64,000 nucleotides of DNA from Actinoplanes octamycinicus (GTDB taxonomy: Bacteria; Actinomycetota; Actinomycetes; Mycobacteriales; Micromonosporaceae), in assembly GCF_014205225.1 (NCBI RefSeq), contig NZ_JACHNB010000001.1, positions 10,149,501 through 10,213,500 of the forward strand, in the 5' to 3' direction. The notes below the pieces were generated by a model. It saw only the letters and a program-made list of their open reading frames with translations. It made no database searches and was not told the origin of the DNA. The position numbers were made by a program, and so were the translations under genes. How positions within the stretch are numbered: position 1 is the stretch's first letter; each line of letters begins with the position of its first letter. Positions 1-13,600 of this stretch are shown piece by piece.

Positions 1-341
1 CCACTCGGCATACCCCGGGAACGATGCCAGCCCGAGTCGACTTCCTCCAGCGAACCACCCGACAAAAAGCCGCTGGCCTGGCATTGGACCCGACCCGGAC
101 GTCCCGGATGGTGAGCGCGGCGGCCGGCTCCGTCGAGGACGGGGGGGCGAGCGGGCCAGATTCGTACGCCAATCCTGTCTCGATCCGCACCCGCAGCGGG
201 TCTTGATCGGAGGGACCCACCCAGGCCTGGGGTTTTAGGGGTTATTTGGCTTTCTCGCGGCGCGTTAGCGTGCGTCAGGCCCGCACCCGCAGGGGTGGTC
301 CTTGGGCGCATCCAGGCGTGCGGAAGTGGGGAGGCTCAACG
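1..341. other. Left-edge region with no supported gene; upstream region of the carboxylase
   Basis: No convincing coding sequence is visible. One frame is open from about position 3 to a TGA near 206, but it has mixed codon choice and no recognisable motif, so it could at most be the tail of an unidentified gene. A 12-bp palindrome CCCAGGCCTGGG lies at 220-231 and is followed by a T run and by TTTTAGGGGTTATTTG (233-248), the most A+T-rich stretch here. This may be the promoter zone of the carboxylase, whose start lies about 95 bp downstream. Nothing else stands out. Confidence 0.5.
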
Positions 342-5633
<5,292 letters not shown>

Positions 5634-5674
5634 CGACCTCCGGCAGCGGGCCGGCTGGGGCTGAGGCCGCCTGC

Positions 5675-5862
5675 GGGTCACGGTCCCCGGCTGGCCCTCA
5701 GGGGTCCTTCAACGCTCTCGAGACACCCCTGAGGCCCAGCCGACACCGGCCACCGCTGGCCGGGGCTGGGACCGCCTTCGGGTCACGGTCCCCGGCTGGG
5801 CCTCAGGGGTCCTTCAACGCTCTCGAGACACCCCTGAGGCCCAGCCGACACCGGCCACCGCC
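5675..5862. repeat. Two tandem copies of a hairpin-bearing repeat (about 105-bp period)
   Basis: Two near-identical blocks, about 5675-5757 and 5780-5862, begin GGGTCACGGTCCCCGGCTGG. Each contains an inverted repeat: in the second copy GCTGGGCCTCAGGGGT and ACCCCTGAGGCCCAGC pair over 16 bp around a loop of about 19 nt. They lie between the convergent carboxylase and MFS genes, so they may act as a two-way terminator, though there is no U-tract. The last codons of the MFS gene fall inside the second copy. The layout (GGCTGGGC, arm, GAGACACCC, arm, CAGCCGACA) recurs in the 38.2-39.0 kb array. Confidence 0.8.
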
Positions 5863-7088
5863 GGCTGGGGTTGGGCGGGCTGGGGCTGGGGGCGGGGCGG
5901 GTGCGGCGGCCGGGGCGGGGTGCGGCGCTCGTGCCGCAGCACTCGGGCGGCCAGGACCGCGGCCAGCAGGAAGAGGGCGGCGACGGTGAGCCAGGCGGGG
6001 CCGTACCCGAAGGTGTCGGCGATCGCGCCGAGCGGGATCGGCCCGGCCACGAAACCGGCGAAGAAGCCGAGCGACAGCAGCGCGGACGACGGGCCGAGCG
6101 GGCCGCAGCGCCGGTCCCGCACGATCAGCACCATGGTGACCGCGTTGGCGCCGACCGCGGTGGCGCCGACCCCGATCGTGCCGGCCCAGAGCGCGACCGG
6201 CCCGAGCCCGGCGGCCGCCCAGATCAGCGCCGCCGACCCGGCCGCGCCCGCGGCCAGCCGCCGCAGCAGCGGGCTGAGCAGCACCAGCGTGGCGGCATGA
6301 CGGGACCAGAGCAGCCGGGACGCCACCCCGGCCAGGCCGAGCGCCGCGATCAGCGCGGCCGAGGTGCCCGGCGGCTGGTGCAGCCGTTCCTGGCCGTAGA
6401 GGGTGGCGAAGGTGGCCACCGCGGACACCCCGCAGCCGAGCACCGCCAGGAAGACCATGAGCAGGGCCAGGAACCGGTTGGGGCGGGCCGGGCGCCAGCT
6501 GAAGGCCGGCGGCGGGGCCGGCCGGGCCGGGATCCGGAGCACCGTGCCGGCCAGCGCGGCCAGCGCCAGCGGTGCGCCGGCCAGCAGCACCGCGCGCCAG
6601 CCGGCCAGCCCGGTCAGCAGCGGCGCGGCCAGCCCGACCACCAGGGCGGAGAGCTGCACGCCGGCCTGTTTCCGGCCGACCGCGCCGGCCCGCTCGGCCG
6701 GCGCCAGGTTCTCGGTGATCGCCAGGTTGGTGGCCGGGTTGGAGAGCGCCTGCCCGACCCCGCTGAGGACCATCGCGGCGATCAGCCCGGGATAGCCGGT
6801 GGCCGAGCCCATCAGCAGGAACGCGGCGGTGGCCACCCCGAAGAGGCCGAGCAGCGCGGCCCGCGCGCCGATCCGGTCGACCAGGCCGCCCGACCAGAGC
6901 GACAGCACCGCGGCGGTGCCGAAGACCGCGGCCGGCAGCGCGCCCAGCGCGGCCCGGGACAGCCCGAACGTCGCGGTGATCTGCGCGCCCACCGCGCCGA
7001 CCGAGTAGAGCACCGAGGTCGGCAACGCCATCGCCAGCACCAGGACCGGGCCGAGCAGGCGGCCCCGCGGGCGCACGGTAGCGATCAT
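5814..7088 (-). CDS. MFS transporter, 12-helix family
   Basis: A 424-aa very hydrophobic protein with about 12 predicted membrane segments and an MFS-like pattern: a conserved stretch after helix 2 (LWSGGLVDRIGAR), and paired six-helix halves separated by a polar loop near the middle. It is probably an inner-membrane exporter or uptake permease of small molecules; the substrate is unknown. The ATG start at 7088 lies only 3 nt beyond the TGA of the upstream truncated adenylation gene, so the two are likely co-transcribed and translationally coupled. The C-terminal tail (about 35 residues, Pro/Arg/Gln-rich) runs into the intergenic repeat, suggesting the original stop was lost and replaced by repeat-derived codons. 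A role in export of the cluster product is possible but unsupported. Confidence 0.8.
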   Translation of the reverse strand: MIATVRPRGRLLGPVLVLAMALPTSVLYSVGAVGAQITATFGLSRAALGALPAAVFGTAAVLSLWSGGLVDRIGARAALLGLFGVATAAFLLMGSATGYPGLIAAMVLSGVGQALSNPATNLAITENLAPAERAGAVGRKQAGVQLSALVVGLAAPLLTGLAGWRAVLLAGAPLALAALAGTVLRIPARPAPPPAFSWRPARPNRFLALLMVFLAVLGCGVSAVATFATLYGQERLHQPPGTSAALIAALGLAGVASRLLWSRHAATLVLLSPLLRRLAAGAAGSAALIWAAAGLGPVALWAGTIGVGATAVGANAVTMVLIVRDRRCGPLGPSSALLSLGFFAGFVAGPIPLGAIADTFGYGPAWLTVAALFLLAAVLAARVLRHERRTPPRPPHPPRPQPQPAQPQPAVAGVGWASGVSRER

Positions 7089-7091
7089 GCT

Positions 7092-7760
7092 TCAGGGCCG
7101 TCCGGGGGCCAGCTTCAGCCGGTCGCCCAGCACCAGCGGCAGGAAGAACTCCAGCACCACCGGGCCGGCGGTCAGCCGCGGGTCGGTGGCGCACCGGTCC
7201 AGCAGGATGGCCAGGTCGTCGTGGCTGAGCCGGAGCGTCACCGGCCGCCCGGAGGTGCCGAACACCCAGCTCAGGAACGCCACCGCGGCGCCGTCCGGGA
7301 TCGCCGCCCAGGGCGGCTCGGTGGGCGCCGCGACCACCTCGACGAGCGGCACGGCGGGCAGCCCGTCCGGGACCGGGAAGCCGGGTCCGACCAGGGCGGC
7401 CCGTACCTCGTCCGGGTCCGGCACCGAGTGATCCAGGTGGGCCGGGCCGACCGGCAGGCAGGCCGCGCCGGCCAGCCAGACCCCGACGATCGCGGCGACC
7501 AGGGCGGTGCCGCGGCCGGCGGCGATCGCCACCACGTCGCCCGGCTCGACGCCGGCCTCGACCAGGTCCCGGCGGGTCCGGGCAGCGGCGTGCCAGAGCT
7601 CGGCGTACGTGGCCAGGTAGCCGCCGTCGTCGACCGCCACCCGGTCCGGGGTCTCGGCGGCGCGCCGGGCCAGCACCCGCAGCACCGGCTCCGGCCGGGG
7701 GCGGGGTGACGCGGACGTCGGTAGCGGCGCCGTCGGCGCCGGAAGCAGGGCAGCAGTCAT
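7092..7760 (-). CDS. Truncated adenylation-type (AMP-binding) protein, N-terminal part only
   Basis: This 222-aa protein matches only the N-terminal subdomain of adenylate-forming enzymes: an early segment like FADs/NRPS A domains (RRAAETPDRVAVDDGG), a Tyr-Ala-Glu-Leu helix, and an A3-like site reading FGTSGRPVTLRLSH. The usual TSGTTGxPKG loop lacks its central glycine and the conserved Pro-Lys-Gly. The A5, A8 and A10 motifs with the catalytic Lys are absent, so adenylation activity is unlikely. The start is ATG 7760 with AAGGTGA a few bases upstream; a longer reading to 7865 has no ribosome site. It is followed after 3 nt by the MFS gene. It may be a decayed ligase or a non-catalytic binding protein. 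The reading frame is clean and biased like its neighbours, so it is expressed or only recently truncated. Confidence 0.65.
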   Translation of the reverse strand: MTAALLPAPTAPLPTSASPRPRPEPVLRVLARRAAETPDRVAVDDGGYLATYAELWHAAARTRRDLVEAGVEPGDVVAIAAGRGTALVAAIVGVWLAGAACLPVGPAHLDHSVPDPDEVRAALVGPGFPVPDGLPAVPLVEVVAAPTEPPWAAIPDGAAVAFLSWVFGTSGRPVTLRLSHDDLAILLDRCATDPRLTAGPVVLEFFLPLVLGDRLKLAPGRP

Positions 7761-7937
7761 CGAAGTCACCTTGTCCCTCGGGCGGAGCGCGGCACGACCA
7801 CCAGCGCTGATGTCGGAAGACGGTGCCCGGTGCAGGTGCCGGATCGGCGCACCATCGGATGACATCGACGGTAATCAGGCTCCGGCCGGGCGGTAACCCC
7901 TGACTTCCCGGTACCAGGTGACCCCTAACGACGGATG

Positions 7938-7960
7938 GCCCGCGCCGGGCCGGCGCGGGC
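7938..7960 (-). terminator. Hairpin after leuA
   Basis: Perfect 10-bp inverted repeat GCCCGCGCCG / CGGCGCGGGC around a 3-nt loop, 18 nt past the leuA stop. It probably ends the transthyretin-like/leuA transcript. The remaining bases up to 7760 carry CCCCT repeats at 897-901 and 922-926 (plus-strand positions 7897 and 7922), read as AGGGG towards the downstream minus-strand genes. Confidence 0.6.
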
Positions 7961-7977
7961 TGTCACGTCGTCGCTGC

Positions 7978-9693
7978 TCAGCTGGCGCGGTCCCAGCGTC
8001 GCGGCATCGGCTGCTGCCGGGGCGCCCCGGTCTGCAGCGCGCGGGTGATGGCGGCGCGCACCGCGGCGCGGGCCGCCTCGTCCAGGTCGCCGGCCGCGCC
8101 GACGCCCCAGACCCGGCGCTGCCCGATCAGGCACTCGGCGTAGACCACCACGTCGTCCCGGCGCGAGTCGGCGGCGCTCACCCCGATCCGGTGCACCTCG
8201 TGCACCTGCATGCCCCAGGAGGCCAGCTGGTCCTCCAGGTCGCCGAGCGCGTCGGCCCGGCTCGCCCCGACGGCGAAGGCGTCACCCTGCACGTGCAGGG
8301 TGGTCGGCACCGGGCGGCGGAACGCGACCGGCACGGTGACGAACCGGGGCGAGGCGTACTCGTCCAGGAACATCCGGCCGACCTCGTCCGGCTCGATCTC
8401 GCAGCCCCGCTCGTCGGCCGCCGCCTGCACCGTGCCGGCGAACTCGATCCGCAGGTCACGGGGCAGTTCCAGGCCCTGGCGGGTGCTCAGCACGTAGGCC
8501 ACCCCGCCCTTGCCGGACTGGCTGTTGATCCGGACCACCGACTCGTAGGTGCGGCCCACGTCGTGCGGGTCGAGCGGCAGGTAGGGGATGTCCCAGCGGA
8601 GCCGCTCCGGGTCGGCGCCGAGCGCGAGCGCCCGCGCCCGTACGTCGAAGCCTTTCTTGATCGCGTCCTGGTGCGAACCGGAGAACGCGGTGTAGACCAT
8701 GTCGCCGCCATACGGGTGCCGCGGGTGCACCGGCATCTCGTTGCACCACTCCACGGTCCGCCGGATCCGGTTCAGGTCACCGAGGTCCAGTCCCGGGTCG
8801 ACGCCGTGGGTGAGCAGGTTGAGCGCCAGGGTGACCAGGCAGACGTTGCCGGCCCGCTCGCCGTTGCCGAACAGGCAGCCCTCGATCCGCTGGGCGCCGG
8901 CCAGCACCGCCAGCTCGGCGGAGGCGACCCCGGTGCCGCGGTCGTTGTGCGGGTGCACGGAGAGGCAGACGTGCTCGCGGCGGGACAGGTTACGGTCCAG
9001 CCACTCGATCTGGTCGGCGAAGACGTTCGGCGTGTTCCGCTCCACGGTGGTCGGGAAGTTCAGCGTGATCGGCCGGTCCGGGCCGGGCTGCCAGACGTCC
9101 ATCACCGCCTCGCAGACCTCCAGGGAGAAGTCCAGCTCGGTGTCGGCGAACATCTCCGGCGAGTACTGGAAGCCCAGGTCACAGTCGGCCAGGGTGCGGT
9201 CGGCGTACTTCAGGAAGAGCCGGGTGCCCTGCACCGCGAGGTCCTTGCACTCCGAGCGGGACAGCCCGAAGACCATCCGGCGGAATTGCGGCGACGTCGC
9301 GTTGTAGAGGTGCACGGTGGCCTTGCGGGCGCCGGCCAGGCTCTCCACGGTCTGCCGGATCAGCTCGTCGCGGGCCTGCACCAGCACCGAGATCCGGACG
9401 TCGTCCGGGATCAGGTCCTCCTCGATCAGCATCCGCAGGAAGTCGTGGTCGTCCTGGCTGGCCACCGGGAAACCGACCTCGATCTCGGTGAACCCCATCT
9501 CCACCAGCAGGTGGAACATGGCCAGCTTGCGGTCCGGGGTCATCGGCGTGACCAGCGACTGGTTGCCGTCGCGCAGGTCGGTGCTCAGCCATCGGGGCGC
9601 CGTGCCGATGGTGCGGGCCGGCCAGGTGCGGTCGGGAAGGTCCACGGTCGCCGGCATCGCGTAGCGCCGCGGAACAGACGGGTTGCTCCTCAC
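7978..9693 (-). CDS. leuA: 2-isopropylmalate synthase
   Basis: A 571-aa protein with the hallmarks of the longer LeuA class: TDLRDGNQSL near residue 40 (metal and 2-oxoacid binding), HPHNDRGTG in the TIM barrel (metal histidines), the YGGDMVYTAFSGSHQDAIKKG region, and a C-terminal regulatory LeuA dimer domain. It condenses acetyl-CoA with 2-oxoisovalerate in the first committed step of leucine synthesis. The start is GTG at 9693 with GAGGAAAGG upstream. It begins 30 nt after the stop of the transthyretin-like gene, so the two form an operon. It is probably a primary-metabolism gene at the cluster edge, but the unusual partner leaves room for a dedicated copy. Whether another leuA exists in the genome cannot be seen here. 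Confidence 0.9.
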   Translation of the reverse strand: MRSNPSVPRRYAMPATVDLPDRTWPARTIGTAPRWLSTDLRDGNQSLVTPMTPDRKLAMFHLLVEMGFTEIEVGFPVASQDDHDFLRMLIEEDLIPDDVRISVLVQARDELIRQTVESLAGARKATVHLYNATSPQFRRMVFGLSRSECKDLAVQGTRLFLKYADRTLADCDLGFQYSPEMFADTELDFSLEVCEAVMDVWQPGPDRPITLNFPTTVERNTPNVFADQIEWLDRNLSRREHVCLSVHPHNDRGTGVASAELAVLAGAQRIEGCLFGNGERAGNVCLVTLALNLLTHGVDPGLDLGDLNRIRRTVEWCNEMPVHPRHPYGGDMVYTAFSGSHQDAIKKGFDVRARALALGADPERLRWDIPYLPLDPHDVGRTYESVVRINSQSGKGGVAYVLSTRQGLELPRDLRIEFAGTVQAAADERGCEIEPDEVGRMFLDEYASPRFVTVPVAFRRPVPTTLHVQGDAFAVGASRADALGDLEDQLASWGMQVHEVHRIGVSAADSRRDDVVVYAECLIGQRRVWGVGAAGDLDEAARAAVRAAITRALQTGAPRQQPMPRRWDRAS

Positions 9694-9723
9694 TGGCCTT
9701 TCCTCTCTGAGCCTAGGGCCTTC

Positions 9724-10062
9724 TCACGCGAGATTGCCGAAGTAGAGCGAGTACGAGTACGGCGTCATCAGGACCTGCACCTGGCACGTGTGCGGCTCGC
9801 CGGTCACCCGGAAGACCACGGTGATCTCCGGGTAGGCCGCGTGCACGCCGAGCCCGGCGAAGTAGTGGTCGCTGTCGAAGACGATCCGGTACGGGCCGCG
9901 GGCGAGCCGGCCGTCGACGAAGGCCCCGATCGTGCCGGTCTCATCGGTCTCCGCGGCGGCCACGGTCTGCCAGCGACCGTCGACCCCCTGGTCGAGACGC
10001 GCGCGGACCCCCGCTGCCGGTTTGCCGTAGACGCCGTCGAGAGCCTGCGCCGAGACGCTCAT
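9724..10062 (-). CDS. Transthyretin-like protein, degenerate hydroxyisourate hydrolase fold
   Basis: This 112-aa protein follows the 5-hydroxyisourate hydrolase/transthyretin fold along its length: LDGVYGKPAAGV at the start, GPYRIVFDSDHYF in the middle, YPEITVVFRV, and PYSYSLYFGN at the end. By comparison with the family pattern (from memory, aligned by eye) the catalytic residues are replaced. The first His is Gln6, the strand-C Arg is Thr44, the late His is Gln94, and the terminal YRGS box reads YFGN (Phe108, Asn110). Purine hydrolysis is therefore unlikely and a binding or different catalytic role is more plausible. The start ATG 10062 has AGGTGA 6 nt upstream. It sits directly upstream of leuA and behind a promoter zone rich in TTATCG repeats, like that of the LAL regulator gene. 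True function unknown. Confidence 0.75.
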   Translation of the reverse strand: MSVSAQALDGVYGKPAAGVRARLDQGVDGRWQTVAAAETDETGTIGAFVDGRLARGPYRIVFDSDHYFAGLGVHAAYPEITVVFRVTGEPHTCQVQVLMTPYSYSLYFGNLA

Positions 10063-10351
10063 GCCGATCACCTGCCTGTCGCCACCGCACGGGCGACAGG
10101 TCTGTCGCGTCCGCACCGAGTCCGGTCCGTCCGGCCTCCGGTCCCGATGGTGATCGCGGTCGTTATCGCCGCACCTTCGCCGCGTTATCCGCTGCCTTAT
10201 CGCCGCCCCTATCGACCCGGATCCCGGGGCGATGCCGACAGCCATGGCGCAGCGATAACGGGGCGATGAGGGACGTCCATAGCGTTCTTCTCAGCAAGGC
10301 GGAGAGCACGACGCCCCGCCCGATCCCAGACATGAAAGAGCAGGTAGAACC
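10063..10351. promoter_or_regulatory. Divergent promoter region with TTATCG/CGATAA direct repeats
   Basis: This 289-bp gap separates the minus-strand transthyretin-like/leuA operon from the plus-strand small-peptide gene. It holds TTATCG at 10163, TTATCC at 10185, TTATCG at 10197 and CTATCG at 10209 (spacings 22, 12, 12), plus the opposite-orientation CGATAA at 10253. Read on the minus strand they are CGATAAC, GGATAAC, CGATAAG and CGATAGGGG. Direct heptamer-like repeats spaced by about one or two helical turns are the known recognition style of SARP regulators; a SARP gene lies next door. Assignment to that regulator is inference. Confidence 0.5.
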
Positions 10352-10552
10352 ATGCGCAAGAACGCCCGCATCGCGTCGGTCAAGGTTGCTTTCGCCCTCG
10401 TTCTGGCGGCCGCCCCGGTTGCCGCGGTCTTCGCCGCCGCCACCACCGCCGACGCGGCTCCGGCGAGCACGGTCAGCGTCCAGTCGGAGGGCACCCCCGG
10501 GCTCCCCACCCCGACCCCGACCTACACCACCGACGACACCCAGTGGGGCTGA
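10352..10552 (+). CDS. Small secreted peptide precursor
   Basis: A 66-aa ORF with a textbook Sec signal peptide: basic start MRKNARIASVK, a hydrophobic core of about 20 residues rich in Ala/Val/Leu, and a likely cleavage after TTADA near residue 36. The mature part would be about 30 residues, rich in Thr/Pro/Ser and acidic at the end, finishing DDTQWG. It has no cysteines. A weak ribosome site (AGCAGGTAG) precedes the ATG. It shares the divergent repeat-rich promoter region with the transthyretin-like operon and is convergent with the SARP gene. No family is recognised; an extracellular signal or a small secreted protein under pathway control are both possible. Confidence 0.6.
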   Translation: MRKNARIASVKVAFALVLAAAPVAAVFAAATTADAAPASTVSVQSEGTPGLPTPTPTYTTDDTQWG

Positions 10553-10580
10553 ACGAGCACTGAGCGCCTGATGGCGGACT

Positions 10581-10613
10581 GTGACGCCCGGACCGGCCGG
10601 CCGGGACCGTCAC
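10581..10613. terminator. Hairpin between the peptide and SARP genes
   Basis: GTGACGCCCGG and CCGGGACCGTCAC pair over 11 bp with a 2-nt bulge, loop about 9 nt, between the convergent small-peptide gene and the SARP gene. It probably terminates both transcripts. Confidence 0.5.
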
Positions 10614-10616
10614 GAG

Positions 10617-13600
10617 TCAGCTGCTGAACACCGCCGGTTTTCCCGGCGGCTCTAAGCTCAGCGACCCGGGGTCGCGGCCCACCGGATTGTCCGCGGCCGT
10701 GTACGCGTCACTGAGCAGCCCCAGCACCCGTGCCTCCAGTTGCGGCACGGAGATCGCCCGGAACAGTCCCAGCGAGCGATGCAGGTGGACGACCGCCTGC
10801 GGCGGATTGCCGACGGCCATCGCCAGCTCCCCGAGGACCATCGAGACCCGGGCCTCGATCATGCGTTCCGCCGACGCTACGGCGAGCTCCATCGCCTCAC
10901 GCAGCACGTCGGCGGCCTTCTCGTGGGCGCCGGCCCGCAGGTACGCCGCGCCCAGTCCCTGCAGCGCGTACGCCTGCCCGACCGGATCGCCCAGCTCGCG
11001 GACCACGTCGAGGGCCTGCCGGAGCACCTCGATGGCCGGCTTCACCTCGTCCGCCTGCAAGTGCGTCTCGCCGAGCCGGTGCAGTGCCTGCGCCTCGACC
11101 CGGCGGCTGCCCGAGCGCCGGGCGTACTCCAGCGCCTCCGGCAGCAGGGTCCGGGCCGCGTCCAGGTCGCCCTGCTCCAGCTTGATCTGCGCGATGCTGT
11201 GCAGCACGTAGGCCACGGCGACCAGATCGCCGCCGGCCCGGAACGTCTCCAGCGCCCGCGTGTAGTTCTCCGCCGCTTCCGCGTACCGGCCGGTCATCCG
11301 GTCGATGAAGCCGACATAGCGGCTGACCATCGCGCGGCCCTGCTGGTCACCGGCCCGCAGGAACAGCTCGTCGGCGGCGGCCAGCAGGCGCAGCGCCTCC
11401 GGATAGCGCTGCTCGCCGATGTGCAGCGAGCCGAGCGAGTACAGGATCGCGGCCTGCCCGCGCTCGTCGCCGGCCTGCCGCGCCGCCTCCAGCGCGATCT
11501 GGTGCGTCTCCCGCCAGTCGCTCAGATAGATCCGCGACTCGAAGAGGGTGACCGCGGTCATCGCCAGGCTCCAGCTGTGCGCGGCCAGCCCGGCCTGCGC
11601 GGCCTGCCGGACCGCGGCCACGATGGTGAGCCGCTCCCGCTCGAACCACGGCAGCGGCGGGTCGACCAGCTGGCGGACCTGGCGCGCGGGCAGTGGGTGC
11701 AGCGGGGCCTCGGCGGGCACCCGCAGGAAGTTGCCGTACAGCCCGCGGCGGGCCTCCTCGGCGAGGAACAACAGCGCGCCGAGCGCCCGCTCCAGCGCCC
11801 GGTCGCGCTCCTCCACCGGGTCGTCGGCGGCCAGCCGCTCCCGGGCGAACACCCGGATCAGGTCGTGGAAGCGGTACTGCGCGTGCACGCCCCGGCCGTC
11901 CCGGCTGGTCTCGATCAGCTGCGCGTCGGCCAGGTCGTCGAGCAGGTCCTGTGCCTCGGCGAAACCGATGTCCAGCAGGGCGGCCGCGACCCAGCCGGAG
12001 AAGTGCGGGAAGTCCAGGACGGTGAGCAGCCGGAACAGCCGCCGCGCGTCCTCCTCCAGGTGGTCGTAGGTGAGCGAGATGCTGGCCCGGATGCCCATCC
12101 CGCTGTGCTTCAGCTCGTCGAGCCGGCGGGCCTCATTCTCCAGGCGCTCGACCAGGTGGTCGACGCTCCAGTGCGGGCGCGCGGCCAGCCGGGCCCCGGC
12201 GATCCGCAGCGCCAGCGGCAGGTGCCCGCAGAGCTCGGCCAGCTCGGCGGCGGAGTCCGGCTCGGCCTCGATCCGCTCCGCGCCGGCGATCCGGGAGAGC
12301 AGCTCGGTCGACTGCTCGGGGTTGAACACGTCGACGTCGATGTGCACCGCGCCGGGCAGGCCGGCCAGCCGGCTGCGGCTGGTTATCAGCACCGCGGACT
12401 GCGAGGTGCCCGGGACCAGCGGGCGGACCTGGCGCTCGTCGCCGGCGTTGTCCAGCACCACCAGCATCCGGCGGTCGGCGAGCAGGGTGCGGTAGAGCTC
12501 GGCGCGCTCCTCGATCAGCTCCGGCACGTCGGTGCCGGGCACGCCGAGCGCGCGCAGGAACCGCTCCAGCACCCGCATCGGGCCGACCTGCTCGGCGTGC
12601 CGGCCGTGCAGGTCGGCGAAGAGCTGCCCGTCCGGATAGCGGGCGGCGAGGCGGTGCGCGGCGTGCACGGCCAGGGTGGTCTTGCCGATGCCCGGCTTGC
12701 CGGCCATCACCACGACCGGGACGGCGAACTGCGAGGCGTCGTCGGCGGCCAGGCCGAACTGCGCCTGGATCGCCTCGATCTGCTGGTTGCGGCCGGTGAA
12801 GTCGGCGATGTCGGTGGGCAGCAGGCAGGGCACCGGGGAGATGCCGGGCGCCGACACCGGGGCGGCCGAGATCGGCGGCGCGACCGGCACCGGCGGCACC
12901 GGGACGGCGGCCGGCGCCCGGATCTCCTCGACGATCGGGTTGGTGATCACCGGGGGGATCGGCGGCGGCACCGGCTCCACCGGCGGCGGGGCCACCGTGA
13001 GGCTCTCCGGGAGGGCCAGCCTGGGGTCGCCGGTGAGGATCGCGTGCTCCAGCTGGCGCAGCTCCTCCCCCGGCTCCAGGCCCAGCTCGTCGATGAAGAG
13101 CCGGCGGGCGACCCGGTAGGTGTCCAGCGCCTCGGGCTGCCGGCCGGACCGGTACAGGGCGAGCATCAGGTGCTCGCGCAGCCGGGCGCGCAGCGGGTTC
13201 TCGTCGACCAGGGCGTTCAGCTCGTCGATCACCTCGCGGTGGCGGCCGAGCTTGAGCTCCAGCTCGATGCACTCCTCGGTGGTGGTCAGCCGGCGCTCGG
13301 CGAGCCGCTCGGCGGCGCCCTGCACCACCCGGCTCTCGACGCCGTCCAGGGCCGGGCCGCGCCACAGCGCCAGGGCCTGCCGGTACTGCCCGGCCGACTC
13401 CTCCAGCCGGCGGAACTCGCGCAGCTGGCGGGCCTGGGTCAGGGCCTCCTCGTACCGGTGCAGGTCGAGGGCGCCGTCCGGGATCTGCAGCGAGTAACCC
13501 TGGGTGCGGGTGACGATGGCGTCCGGATGGCCGTGCGCCGCGAACAGCCGGCGCAGCGCCGAGATGCAGATCTGCACCTGCACCCGGGAGGTGGAGGGCA

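Noticed and set aside
24..206. 60-residue ORF at the left edge
   Set aside because: Mixed codon choice, no motif and no ribosome site; not enough to call a gene.
9724..10245. Longer start of the transthyretin-like gene
   Set aside because: The 61 extra residues are Arg/Asp-rich and unlike the family, and a good ribosome site precedes the ATG at 10062.
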